Below the pieces are notes generated by a model. It was not told the DNA's origin and did not search any database. It saw nothing but the letters and a program-made list of their open reading frames with translations. 64,000 bases of DNA. Origin: G963667145 sp963667145. GTDB taxonomy: Bacteria > Cloacimonadota > Cloacimonadia > G963667145. How positions within the stretch are numbered: the first letter of the stretch is position 1; each line of letters opens with the position of its first letter. This document shows positions 35,701-50,700 of the stretch, one piece after another. The stretch lies in assembly GCA_963667145.1 (NCBI GenBank), contig OY762943.1:1054001-1118000 (forward strand). Direction: 5' to 3'. A program made the translations under genes and the position numbers.

Positions 35701-38700
35701 AGGAATAAAGGTCTTTGTTTCTGTTGTAGATAATGCCGACAGTATGTATGTTGGGCGTATAAAATTAGGCGAAACTGCTATAGATACGGTACATAGGTTT
35801 TATGCAGATGTTGATGAATCTTTTACAGATGATAACGTATTTTCGGGTGTTACTTATGAGTACTTTAGTGTTGCATGGAATAAGCTAACAGGATTCTCGG
35901 ACACTTCTTATCATGATACTGGTCGAGCTGTTTTGTATCCGCCTGAGATTACGGTGAGTAAAGAGGAATATTACGATACTGTAAAGATAACTTGGAACGA
36001 TTATGAATTGAAGACGTTTAACGTTTATCGTAGTACAACGACAATTCAACCTGCCTCATCTCTTAATACTATTGCGTTTTCTGGTGGAGAATTTGTCGAC
36101 GCTACGATTTCCGCTGGTAAGGTTTACTATTATTGGGTGGAAGCGAACGCTAATACACAACAGAAAACCAGTGACATGGGTTACGGATATTTGAAATTGT
36201 CCAAGCCTACTTTCCTTTCTTGTACCAAGGGAACTATTGTTGACTCTATCAGGCTTAGTTGGTTTGGTTTAGAAGATGTAGAGAGATATGGTTTCAGGAA
36301 ATATTTGGCTGATGGAGGGGATACTTCTTACTTTGAAGTGAAAAAAAGTGATTGTATCCAAATAGATGATACTTTGATTTACTATGATAAGTCTTTACTG
36401 CCTGAAGATGCGTTTTATTGTTACGATTTTAATTACAGATTTACCGAAGAAAGTCTTAGTTTAGATGTTACTTCTGAGTATAGTGATGTGGATACTGGTT
36501 GGAAAAAACCTGCTTGTCCAAAAAACTTTTCTGTTTCCAGGGGGTTGAATTCCGACACAATTTTGGTAAGTTGGACTACTTCGGATCTTACGACAGATGA
36601 TACTGTTTTTGTTTATAGAGCTTCTGCTATTGACGGATTTACAGAGGCATATATAGGCTCTGCTATCGGAACCAATGGGCAATATGTTGATGACGATGCT
36701 TCTCTTTCTAAGGGAATTAATTATTATTACAAAGTTAGAAAGAGAACTAAAAATTATGGCTATTCTCTTTATACTGCGATTGATAGTGGATATTTACTTT
36801 TAGCTTCACCGAGTAATTTTTCGGCAAGTGATGGTTTGTATTTGGATACTGTCAAGTTGCGTTGGGATACGATTCCATTTGCCACTGGATACAAAATTTA
36901 TCGTTGGTTTGATGTTGCAATTAAAGAAGAAATGGAATTTGAGGTAGCTTCTCAAGATTCAGTATATTTGGATTCTACTTTGTCTGGCTATAACGGGCTG
37001 AAAGTTTATTATCAGGTTATGCCATATAATGTTCTTTCCAATACAAACGTTCGTTCTTTGGTAGACTCGGGATTTTCTCAATTGCCAGCTCCGAGTAGTC
37101 TTAGTGCTTCTTCTGGGACTAATGTCTCTTCTGTAAAATTGGTTTGGGGAATAGTTAATAGGACTTCTGAATATGTTGTACTTGCCAGTGATGACAATAG
37201 TAGTTTTGCAGCTATAGACACTGTTACTTCCGCTTCTGCTCAAGATTCTGTGGGGAGGAGAATAGATTACGGAACTATTTATTATTATAAGGTGTTTGCG
37301 AGAAATGAACTTACCAAAGGTTTAGCTGAGGAATATATTAATTATTCCAATGTTGATTCTGGTCATACATCCGTACCAACCACAACGATTTTATCTGCCA
37401 GTAAAGCAACGTATTTGGATTCTATAGTCGTCGTTTGGTCAAGTCAGAATAATATCTCTAGTTACGCTTTATATTATGACACGATACAAGATTCGGAGAC
37501 TTATAAAAAGGTAGCTACTTTTACTTCTTCTACAGATACTTCTTTTTCTGTTAATTCTACCAATTTGTCGGGATTAGACAGAGATAAAAAGTATTACTTT
37601 AGAGTTCGCAGTTTTGGAAAGAACGATAGTTCGGTACTTAGTACTCCTGCTTATGGATACTTAGCTTTGCCTGCCCCAGCAAAGCCTATTCCTTCAAAAG
37701 ATAGTATTGATTTTATTAAAATTAAGTGGTTGAATGGGAACTATTCTAACGGCTATTCAATTTACAGAATTTCTCCGAGTAATGATACTACTTTGCTTGA
37801 TTTGGCGATTACATCTTTCAGCAGTGATAGTCTTTTTGCCATAGACATAGATGCTTTGCCAGGAACGTTCTATAAGTATTTCTTAGTTGGTAAGGGCAAC
37901 TTGTCTGTCAGTTTGAACAGTGAGGTAAGTGATAGTGCTTGGAGACAATTTGAAGCTCCTGCCATTCGAGTGGAAACAGCGGAAGACAGTCTTTTAAATA
38001 GGAAGCTGATAGTTAAGTGGGATGCTTGGCCAACCAATGCCAACAAAATGACACTTGAGTATTCTGAAAATTCTAATTTTAGTTCCTATACAACAACTCC
38101 TGTTATGACTTCCGCTACTAAATGGGAGTTAAGTAGCAACATTAATCAGGCGAGAATGTATTATGTTCGAGGTAAAGTTCATAGAAATGAAGTTTCGGAT
38201 AATTTGATTAATTCGCCTTATAGTGCAGTCGATTCTGGATATTGCAGATTGGATACTCTTATGAATCTTTCTGCGACAAAAGCTCTTTACAAAGACAAAA
38301 TCGTTTTGAAGTGGGATACTCTTATGTCCAATGATGTCGGTTGGAAAAAGTATAGCATTCATAGAAACGATTTAAGTGATGAGGGTGTTTTTGTTACCAC
38401 CTTGGATTCATATGTAGACACTGATGTGAAGGCAGGTGTTTTTTATAAATACAAGGTCAAGGTTGTTACTGAGAAATTTAGTGAGTCTCACTATTGTGTT
38501 GAGGATACGGGTTATCTTTCTCTACCAGTTCCTGTTCTTACATCTGTGGCACAAGTTAGCGGTAAAGATTCTTTGAAATTGGTTTGGTCTTACGATACTT
38601 TACCTGCTTCTATGGTTGATTCTTTTGTCGTTTACAGGTTAGATAGCTTGGTTAGCCCTTGTTCTCCAACTGTTTTTGGTTTGAAAAAATCCGATTTAAG

Positions 38701-41700
38701 CTTTACGATCTCGGGGGCAAAGTCTGTTTATACTTGGACACAAGGTAATTTAAAACGAGGTAAATACTATTTCTATTACTTGCAAGCCTCTTCAACAGCT
38801 ATTTCCAATAAATCGGAAATGACAGATACTTTGTCGGGATGTTTGAGTTTAAGTGCTTCTGATTCTGTCATAGTGACAAAGGGAGATTACAAGGATAGCA
38901 TTAAGATTATCTGGAATAGAGCATTAGATGGACAATCTTATCTTTTGTATCGCTCTACTGCTATTGACGGATTCTCTGTTGGCATGGATTCTTTGGTTGA
39001 ACTGGATTCTTTGGATACATTTTATGTTGATAGTATAAAATTGAATTCAATTCCTATTAGAGGTAGACCTTATTTCTATCGTGTTCGTACGAAAAATGTA
39101 GACGATGCAAAGTATGTTCATTATTCCGATTTCAGCACGGCTGATTTTGGTTTTGCCTCTTTGGATACTGTTAGAGGATTTACCGTTGCGAAAGCTGAAG
39201 ACGAAAGTATTTTGAAAGCTAGTTGGTCTCCTATTGAAGTTGATGGATATTCTTCGTTCTATACCGTTAGAATGAGAAGTTCTGCCAGCGGAGGAAGTGT
39301 TTTGGATTCTTTGGTAACGTCCGATACTTCCGTGGATTTACGTGATAATGGAACTTTCGGTTCAAATATATCGCAAGGAAGAGTATATTATTTTGATGTT
39401 TATGCTGAGGTTAGATTTACATCTTTGAGTGACACTGCCTATTCCAGTGTTTCTGCCATAGATTCTGGCTATACTTCTGTGCCTGCACCGAGGATAAGCG
39501 CAACTTATGGTACTATTGTTGATACTATCAAGATAACATGGAATCAGCTTTCTTCTTTTATGGTCGATTCTGTGAAAATCAAATGGTCTAGTGATAAGAG
39601 TATTTGGGATAGTGTGGTAGTTAACTATGAGGTTGCTACCGATTCCGTTTATAAATTGGCTGTTGCTTCTCCTTTGAAAGGTATTCCTGTTTATATTAAG
39701 GCGAGATTTGAAGGCACTACGGGAAGTTCCGAATATTCTTCTACGGTAACAGGAGCTAGTAAACTTAGAGGACCTAAGAATTTGTCTGTTAGCAAAGGAA
39801 TTTCTGCTGACTCTTTGACTTTGACTTGGTACAATTATCTCGGGAGTCAAGTATTGGCTGATGACAATACGGAAAACTACATAATCTACATGAGCGACAG
39901 TGCAAATGGAGTCTTTGATGAAACTAAAATAGTAAAAGAAATGGACACAACTGATCCCGGAGTATATAATTATAAGTTTAACTTGGGCTCTATTTCTGGT
40001 TCTGTTCCAGGTGTTTTCTACTATTTTAAAGTTGGAGGCACAACCTCAATAACTCCAGCTGATTCGTTGTCCAATCTTGATTCAGGATTTACTTTGCCAC
40101 CGAAGATTTATATTTCGGGATGTAGTGATAAGAGAAACGGTGAGATTTTAGTTAACATCTCTTTACCTTCATCCGTTGCAGAAGATACTATTGTTTATAA
40201 AAATTATGACATGCAGATAGAAATTCAGAGAAAGAAAACCAGTTTAGGTTCTTATGTATTAGTTGATAGTCTTCCAGGATTTGATACTTTGAGTTTCTTG
40301 GATACTTCTTCGGAATTGGAAGCAGGTCTTGATTTCTATTATAGGGTAAGATTACATAGCAGGAGATTGGCAAATGCTGTTGGAGAGGACAAGCTTTTGT
40401 CTTCTTCTCCTTGGACTGATTCTGTCTTAGGGAAGTGTGCAGTTTCTTTGTCTGATATTCGTTTGGTAAATGATGATACTTTCTATGTAGATAGTATACC
40501 TTTTGAAGTTTTGTTACCCAAGGGTGTTGATAGTATTTTTATTAAGAGATTGAACGAAGACAAAACAGTTACAACCCTTGTTGATAGTATAGAAGTTGCT
40601 TCTCTTACTAATCCCGTGGGGAGCTATTTTAGATGGACAGATAAAGATCTTACGAACGGGAAATTGTATTACTACTATGTGAGAACTAAGAAAAATGCTG
40701 AATCTTCCGATTGGATTGGTCCTGTTGAAGCTTATACTAAGCTGGATACCTGTACTAATTTTACTGTTTCAGAGGGAGCTTATAAGGAAAAAATTAAACT
40801 TACTTGGGATGTGAAAAATGATGCAGAAGGGTATTCTATAGTAGTTAAGGATGTGGCTACGGGTAAAGATTCCGTTATAGTTGTTAATGTTACTTCTGTC
40901 AGTAGTACTACCGTGGAAGAGTTTGTGGACTCTCTTGCTTATAATTTTGTTTATGGGACTAAATACACTCTGGGAGTTTCGGCTTATTCTTATAAATTTG
41001 CCGATAAGAGAGTTCATTCAGATACGGTTTGGGATGTAGGGTATCTGAGTCCTGCGGACATTGATTCAGTGTGGATTTCTCGGAATTTGATAGATTCTAT
41101 TCAGGTTAAATTACGCTATTTGGGAGGACACAGTTTTGCTATATGGCGTAAAATCAGTGGAGGCAGTTATACTGCTATTTCCAGTCCAACTTGGACATCA
41201 ACAGCCGTAGGGACTGTCGATAGTTATTATACCTTTATGGATGATTTGGATGGATCTGGCACAAGGGTTAACGGAGCTTACTATTACTATAAGATTGTTG
41301 CTAGTCGTTCGGGATACAATGGCATTTCCGATACTCTGAATACAGAAACTTTATTGAACCCTGGCTATAGTAGAATTGATACGGTTGGTATAGTTGAGAT
41401 TGGATATCCTCAAGAAGATTCGCTCCTCATTAGATTTACTAAAGCTAATTTGGATGTTAAGAATTTGATGGATGTTCGTTATAGGTTGTATCGTTATTCT
41501 GATTCAGTATTTATGAATCTTTTAGATTCTACTTCTTTGACCGATACAACGACTGTTATATATGCCGAAGAATCTTTCAATAAGCCTAAGAAGGGTGTAC
41601 CTTATTGGTTCAGAGTGCGTTCTGAGGCTTATGAAACTACAAATGATATTGTTCCGTATTCTGCATCTACTCTTTCCTCCGATTTGCAGAAAGGTGGAAT

Positions 41701-44700
41701 TACTTTACCTAAACCTACTATGGGCTCTATTGATGTTACTGATAGTGCTAACCTAGTTAAATGGAACAATTATTCTTCTGACGTTGGCGAGTTGGACAGC
41801 ATAAGAATTTATAGGAGATTTGGGGATAATTCTTTTGCCCCTGTGACGACTCTTTCGAAAGCCGATTTGACTATTTCTAATAACATTTATGTGGATAAAA
41901 TTACCAATTTTGGTGAATACGTACGATACTATATCCAAACAGTCATCAATAATATGACTGGTTCGAAGCAAGTTTCCGAAGCGAGTGATACCTTGGGTAC
42001 CTATTGTTACTTGCCAGTTCCTGATACTTTAAAAGTTAGTAATGGAGCTTATGCCGATACTATTAAGATTACTTGGAATTGGGCGACTTCTACTTATGGT
42101 GACCAAGTTGATAGCTTTATTTTGAATAGATACAAATCAGGGATTTTGGATACGACATATACGGTTGCGAAAACTACCAGTGAGATATATGATTCGGCAT
42201 CTTTGATAAAAGGTATCAATTATGTCTATTCTTTGAAGAGTAAAAAAAGTAATTCTTCTCCTTATTTACCTGTGATTTCTACCGATAGCATTATGGATAC
42301 AGGTTATGCTAGATTTGCTCCACCAGATACTTTGTTTGCTACTATTACAGGTCATAGCATTACGTTGAGTTGGGGGTATAAGTCTGGTACAGCCGATTTG
42401 GCTACTGATATTCAATATCTGTTCGTTAGGGATACTACTCAGAATATTTCATGGCAAGACAATATCATGGACACCGTTGTGAACGGACCAGATACTATCT
42501 ACGTTGATAACGATAACCTAATTCGCGGTTCTGTTCGTTGGTATAAGGTGGCAGCTTTCAACGACATTAGCAAGGAGAAAGTGCTGTCTAAGCCAGTTCG
42601 TGGGTACTCCATTTTGGATTCAGTAGAATTCATTCGATACGACAGGGGAGAGGATGATGACACTATCATTGTGAAATGGGCGAAAGTTTCTACCCATAAG
42701 GCTTACTTTATAGAATGGTCTACTTATAGCGATTTGGACGCCAATACTGGCAGATTTATTTCTCCTATAGATAGTTTTGGAACTGACTTCGTCACTTTCT
42801 CTCATACTTTGGATTCAGCGATTATTCCTATCACGCAAGACAGCTTGAAAGGGCGAAAGATTTATGTGAGAGTGTGGACGAGGAACGACTTCGGGATGAG
42901 TAATGGATCACAGACCACAGGTTGGACTAAATTGCCAACACCATTGTTGATTAAGGCGACAGATGGAGAATTGGCAAATGCTTTGTCTTTGAAAGTCAAG
43001 CGCTCGGTAGAGGCGGATAAAGATAATGCTACGAAGTATCAACTTTCTTATACTAGAAACAAGAATGACCTTTTTGTTAACGGATATCAAGATATTGATT
43101 TATCTTCTGCAATTTTCGATTCTGATACGCTTTTGGACACGATTTTTGTGAGTGGTAATTATGCGGGATATGTTTACTATGTTGGTGTTCGAGCACTAAA
43201 CGATTTGTATAAATCTACATCGGAAGTAATAGTGGATAGCGGTTATTCTAAGATTCCTGCTGTGGGGCTTTCTACAGTTAAGCCTGCTTTGGAAGGTCGC
43301 ATTAGTCTTTCTTGGAACAAGAAAAATATTGGGGGAGATACTCTCAAATATCTGCTTTGTAAAGCCAAGAGTAGCGTTGGAATTTTTGACACGATAGATA
43401 CTGTGTATGACGGAACTGCTAATAGTATGATAACCTATCTCGATTCTAACGTCATAGTTGCTGAACTTTATGAATACTATGTTTATACATATGCCCCCAA
43501 TAGATTTGGAGTATTATATTCTGATTCTTCGACTCATGTTACGAATTATGCCAAAGTTGGTTATGTTGATAGCTTGAGGCAGGTTGAGAACAGTTATAAG
43601 TATGATACAATTCATTTGATTTGGGATAGCATAGAAACTGTAGATTCTTATATTGTGTATCGTAGCGATGATTCCAACGTGGGTAATTGTGTTCCTTTGG
43701 ATACAGTTGAGGGGAAGAGTTATGTAGATAGCAGTGACGCATTGAAAAATAACCCTGGCAAGAGGTATTATTATTGGGTAGCTGGCTCCAAAAATTCTGA
43801 TGTTGGACCTATAGCGACTACGGGTGCTAAAGCGTTCACCAAATTAGAACGCATTACCATGATTAAGGCTACAAAGGGGATTTCTACCGATGCTATTTCT
43901 CTTACATGGAGTATGTCTTCATTCTCAAGCGGGTACAATGTTTTCTTTGATACCTTGGGTAGTTTGGGATACTCTTTGTTAGCTAAAGTAGGAGTAGAGG
44001 CTAAGGATACTACTTATAATTTCACTTTAAATAACTACGGTTCACAATTTACCGAAGGAAGTAAATATATCTTCAAAGTTCAGCCCGTTAACGAATATTG
44101 CACGGCAGAGATTTCTGACACCAGCATTGTTTTTGATACGGGTTATTTGAAATTGGCAAAGGTGGACTCGTTCTATTTCTACTTCGATAGTGTTCGTTAT
44201 GATACAATTAAGCTGAACTGGGCTGTCAAAAATACAGAAAATTTCTACTATTATATTTATAGGTCTCCAATTAGAGGTGGAGCTAAAACGCTTTTGGATT
44301 CTGTGGGAGTTGATACGGGATACTATCTCGACAAATACTCAGCCACGAACGTCTTAGAAAGAGGCAAGCCGTATTATTACTATTTGACTACTGCAATACA
44401 AGGGTTTGATGGTGCAGAGTCTGATACTGTGGAAGTGACGACGTATAATTTGGCGATGAATATTGGTATATCGTCTGGAGCGTGGTCACTATTGGGCGAA
44501 CCTACAGGGTTAACGGTTTCAGGTGTGTTTGACTATAATACCAAAGATAATAAGCCTGATAGCAGTTACTCCGATTCTATCATCATAAAATGGAACAAAG
44601 TTGCCAATGCTGAGCAATATTATCTTGTGGGAGACACGCTAAGAGATTTTGAATATGCAAATGCACTTTATAAGATTTCCGTTTCCACTGGAGATACCAC

Positions 44701-47700
44701 TTATAGACTGGAAGTGCCCGAATTAAAGATTTCCAACTTGGGAGAATTGCTCTATTTTAAAGTTGCCTCTCTTAATGATTTGGACGATAATAATGCGAGA
44801 AAAGCAAGATTCTCCGAACCTGTTAAGGGCTTTGCTTTGCTTTTGGCACCCGACAGCTTGAGGTTGGATAGCCTTGAGTCGAACAAATTCATTTTGAAGT
44901 GTAAGGCTGTGGAAAATGCAATCAGGTATGAATTGTATAAGAAGAATGGAAGTGGTGTTTTTGAGGTTTTGGATTCTGCCGAAATACCCAGAATGGTGGA
45001 TACGGCGGTTATTCCAGGCGATGATGGATGTTACAAGGTTCGAGCTTATAGCGATTCCACAGGATATTCACCTTATTCTGATTCCGTGGAAATCAGCACC
45101 AATCCTCTTCCTCCTGCGGGAGTTATAGCCAGCGATGGAGTTTCTGCCGACACAATTCTTGTCTCGTGGAAGGTAGATTCTTTGGTGCGAGATGTAGATA
45201 GCTTTGTAATATACGCCAAGAGTATTAGCTTGCTGAGTGACGCCAGTCGGATCGACAGTGTTCACGCTGATTTCACAAAAACTAGGGACACTCTCTTCGA
45301 TTCCAGTTTGGAGAGAACCGTAGGCGAGAAGTATCTTTATTCCGTGAAATCTTATCGCAATAATAAGGCTTCTGTCTTCTCCGAGGTGGATACTGGCTGG
45401 AAAAAGATACCTGATATTGAGGGTGTGATAGCGGACACCATTGGCTTCAGTGAAGATTTCATTACTGTCAAATGGAAAGCTATTGTTTCCTTGTGTGAGA
45501 GTGGGAGATACTTGCTCAAGAAAGTAAGTACTTCCGACACGACTTACGTTTCCGCTTTGACCGACACCACATATAGAGATTATTCCGCAACTAAGGGAAT
45601 GGCTTACAAATATTATGTGAAAGCATATAACCCTGATTACGTTAGCACAACTGGTGATGTGGCAACTTGGAGTGGTCAGTCATCAGACGGATTTATCAGT
45701 GGAAATTGGTCTGACAGTGCATTTGGTGGCAAGAAGTTTGCTACGCCTACTTTGTCCATAGTAAAGAAAGATTCCCTTCTTATTGATACTATTCGGATTA
45801 GTTGGGTTGCAAACACTTCTGTGACCAAGTTCTTATTGGCTTATGACACGCTCTTCGATTTCTCTTCTTCCTATTGTGATACCTTGAATATCTACAACAA
45901 CACGGCTAAAGACAGCAGTTCGTACAATTTTGTTCGCTCTTCTTTGAAACAGGGTAAGAGCTATTATTTCAAACTCCGCTTGGTAGATTCCGGTGGCACA
46001 GAACCTATTTGGGATTCTATTTCTTCCGATTGGTCTGCTGTGGATAGTGGTTGGTCTAAACTGAACAAGGTTGTAGATGTTACAGCTTCCGATAGTATTA
46101 CGGACTCTATTTTGGTAACGTGGAAGAAATCGGACGTTGTAGGTGTTACTTATGATGTGAGAATTATGGGTGATAATGCTGCTCCTGTGAACAAAAATGT
46201 TCCAGACACTTCATATCAGTTTGAGTCGAAATATGAAGAAGGTGAAAAACAGATTATAGTACGGCGGACGCATAATATTTATGGAAATTCGGATTGGAGT
46301 GACACAGCTAAGGGAATTGGTAAGCAAGCACCTCCTAAATTTACTCTCAGACCCTCCAAAGGTTCTTATTATGACAGTATTTATTTTGAAATAGTTGAGG
46401 CTTCTGCTTTGATAGGGAAGATGAATTACAAAATCTATGTCGATACAAACATTTCTCAGGTAGATTTTGCTAATTCTACAGTCTTGACAGGACATTTTGA
46501 TTCTATCGGTGGGATTGCCGTTTATTCTTTGAAGGGCAATGCATTGAATGATAGTGCTTGGTATGGCAAGAAACTTTATTTCCGAATTGCGTCGCAAGTG
46601 CAAAATTTCCCTCGTTTTAGTGAAAAGAGTGATATTGATTCTGGATGGACTAAGCTACTGGCTCCAACTTCTCTTGATACAATTGAGATGGGAGATTTGG
46701 ATACAGCAGTTCTCGGATTTAAATGGGGCAAAGTCGCTAACGCCGAAGAGTACGTCGTGGGGAAAACTAGATATAACGAGAATAGTTATCAGATTTTGGA
46801 TACGGTAACTGATAGTTTCTATTTAGATACCATTGTGACTGCCAAGAGAAATCAGGCTTTCTTGTACAGGGTGAAAGCTCTTAACGATTTGTCTGCTTTG
46901 GTGGGCTCTGATGGCATAGAAAACAGCGATTCCAAGTATTCCAATTTGGTTGATACGCTTTATCCACAGGTTTACGAAGTGAAAAACTTAACTGCTACCA
47001 AGGGAGATTCCTTTGATACCGTTAGATTGAGTTGGACAGGCATAGTTGACGAGCCTTTCACGGTAGTCCGCAGGCAACGCAACTCAAGTGGAGAGCTTGA
47101 ATTAGCGGGGAATATCGCTTATTACAACGGACAAAGAGCTTCTGTTGGATTTGAGGATGTAGTAATTTCTGATAGCGGATTACAACCAGGTAAGTGGTAT
47201 TTCTATAATGTTTATCTTAATGGAGATAAAGAAATTTATCGCGATTCTATCGACTCTGGGTATGGTAGAATTCCAGCTCTGAGTACATCGGATATTTGGG
47301 TTAATAATGACACTGTAAACATCTCGACGGCGTTGAACATTGACCCGAAGTCTTTTGATAGTATCATTATGATAAGCATTACAAGGGGCAAGGATTATAT
47401 TGACAGTGTGAGGGTTGATACTGTTAGTGGGGGAGTGTATGGGCATTCTTATTCCATTTCTGTGAGAGACGCTTCTGTGACCGATACTTTCAAATATACG
47501 GTTAAAAAATTTGGTGAATTGGATAGCTTCAAGCTTACTGTTGTCAACGAAGTTATCTCCGATACTTACTTGACTTTGACCTCTTTTACTCCATTGCAAC
47601 CATCTGATACGGTTCAAGTTATGAATAATGGCACGTATTTAAAATCCATCAAGTTAAGATCTGTTAAAAACACTAGGAATACTGAGAATATAGATTCGTT

Positions 47701-50700
47701 AATCTTCCTGAGAACCGATTGGAATAATTCTTCCGTTACTAGCAAATTGATTTATCCTTTTGATGCTACTGTTGACACTGTGCGTGATACTACTATGGTT
47801 CAAGGTAAGTACTATGTTTACAAATCAGCTTATTACAATAAAACTACAGGATTGTCCCAATACAGCAGATTGGTGGACACGGGTTACGCAAAGCTTGAAG
47901 CTCCTGTGTTTGATACGGTCAGCGAAGGAACAAGCACAGACTCTATCGTTATTATTTGGAATAAGATAGATGATGCTGTAGGGTATAGATTGTTCCGCAG
48001 AATGGATGATGGCAAAGACAGTTTGTTGCTGAGCGAAGGGCTACTTGACGACAAAACGGATACGTTCTATTATGATAAGGCAGAGTATCTTTCTTGCAAG
48101 TTTATCAGATACCGAGTGCAAGCTGTTGGAGTGGATGTCAATTCGGACACTTCCGAGGTTGATTCTGGATATAGAGCTTTTGATAGGGTAACCAATTTGG
48201 CGTTCCAAGGCAGAAAGCTGGATACTATAGCTTTCAAATTTAGCATTAGTAGTCAGATTTCTCCAGAGACGGATTTTGGAGATAGTGGAGTAGTATTATA
48301 TCGTTGGGAAAATGTGGAGAATACTACCGATACGGCAACCTATCTCATGGATACATCCAAATACATTGTTAAGTTTTCTACCAGTGGCGATCTTACGAAT
48401 TATGTTATTTTGGATACTTCTTCCGATTTACAATTGGGCAAGTTGTATTTCTATAAAGTGGTGTTGAGAGTAGCTGGAGTGGTCTCCAAGGTTTCCAATT
48501 TGGCTTATGGATACTTGGACTTGCCTACTCCCAAAAAGCCGAATGCGACTTTTGGAACTATGGTTGATAGTGTGAGAATTGTTTGGGATACTATGCAGAA
48601 TATAGAGAAGTATCAACTGCATAGAGAAGAGTTAGTACCAGCAACGAAACTTTCCGTTACGCTTACCGATTCTGCTGTTGTAGATTATTATGGGGGTTCG
48701 CTCTTTAGTAAAGGTTTTGAACCGGGAAGATTTTATGCTTACAGCTTGAAGTATCTTTGTGATATTAAACAGGATACGGCTGTCGGTAATCAAGAAGGGA
48801 ATTTTGAAATTTCGCTTATTTCAGCGGAGAGTAGTACAGATTCTGGATGGTCGGAGATGCCACCTCTTGATGCTACGCAAGTGTATGGCTACAACGACAC
48901 AGCTTGGATAGAGAAAACTTCGCCTCTTTCTATTGATAGCAGAGTGGTAACTAACGTCAGCATCACAGTTTATCCTGCCAATAGCTACGCTAAAAATGTC
49001 TATGTTTATCGCAAGTTGTTTACAGATCCCAATTCTGCATTTGCCGCTTTTGACACTATAACTGGCAACGATAGAGTTCTTGATACAACTTTGACGCGAG
49101 GTAAGAGATATTCCTACAGATTTAGGATAAAGAACGACACTCTTTCTGCAGACACATTCGACATAGTTTCTTACACTTATCTAAAGCCTATGGACACTTT
49201 GAAAATCTTGAGTTCGGACACCGCTGGTATTAAGTTGAGTTTGATGATTATGGACGGCAATACGACCGTTGATTCTTATAGAGTTAAGAAGTGGAGGAAA
49301 TCTGAGGTAACTGCTGTTGAGACATATATGATACCTGCTGACGGAAGTGACAACTATTTGGATACCACGGTTATTCAGGGAATTGATTACAACTACTCGA
49401 TTTCTTCTTATAACGACACGACTGGATACTCTCCGTATTCTCCAGATACTTTGGTGCATCGAGATGTGAGCGTTCCGCAGTTTGATACGATTTCTAAGGG
49501 AGCTTATCCTGACAGTATCTACTTGGTTTGGAACAAGATAAAAGATGCTACCAAGGGCTATATAATTTTGCGTGACTCCACGAGAACAGGTGGCACTATT
49601 CTCACCAATTATGACACATTGTTCAAATCGAATTTTGGTGCTACCAATGCAGACACTACTTATTCCGATGTTACGAAATATCCTTCGTACACGAATATTT
49701 ACTACAAAGTTGTTGCTATGGGAGAAGAGTACAATTCCGCACATTCTGATGTGGATAGCGGTTTCTTGAAATATACTGGAATAAAAGATTTGAAATTTGA
49801 GGCTATGTCCAGCTTGAAGGTAGATACTATCACGTTGACTTATAGTCTGCCTCAGAAGTTGATAGACTTTGGGATAGATAGTATCAAGGTCTTCAGGTTT
49901 GATACTGTGGCTAACGCTACACCTGCCAATTTGAGCACTGACAAATATCGGATAGATACTATTGGCTCTGGTTTTGCTGAGAATAACACTTACACCGATA
50001 CTTCCATTGCTCTCAAGAGGGGTAACTTCTACTTTTATTTGATGCAGGTTTACCCGAGAGGTAGTGCTACAGCGGGCAATGTTTCCAATTTGACTTTTGG
50101 ATGCACCAAGTTAGAACCTTTGGATACGCTCATCGCTACCAAGGCTACTTATCTTCCTAAGGCGATCAAGGTTACTTGGGCTAAGGTGCAAAGGACAGTA
50201 GGCGATACAGCTACTTATTATTGCTTGTACAGGTCTCTTACCGATGGTAGCTCGGCTGATTCTTTGTATTTACCAGGAAACGACACCTCTTTTGTTGATA
50301 CAGCAAACTTCACCATAGCTTATGGCTATTCTATGAGATTTGCTACTCCTATCTACATAGGTAGAGAATATTTGTACAAAGTTAGGCCGATTATCAGTAT
50401 TGTCGAAGACACGCTTGTTGGATTCAGTAAGTCTATGAAATTTGTCGCTTCCTATACAAATACTGATACTGGATATACCAAGCCTGATTCTGTGCATCTT
50501 GTGAATGTGAGCAAAGGAATTGCTGGGGATAGCATTAGAGTTAGATATACTTCTCCTGCTTATGGCGACAGCATAGTTTTGTATAGAGATTCTTTGGATG
50601 TTTCAGGTTACGATTGGCAAAGAATGTCAACTTTACCCTTTGGCATGGTGGAAGTTGATTGGTACGATGTAAATGTCTTCCCTGGAATGCGTTATCAGTA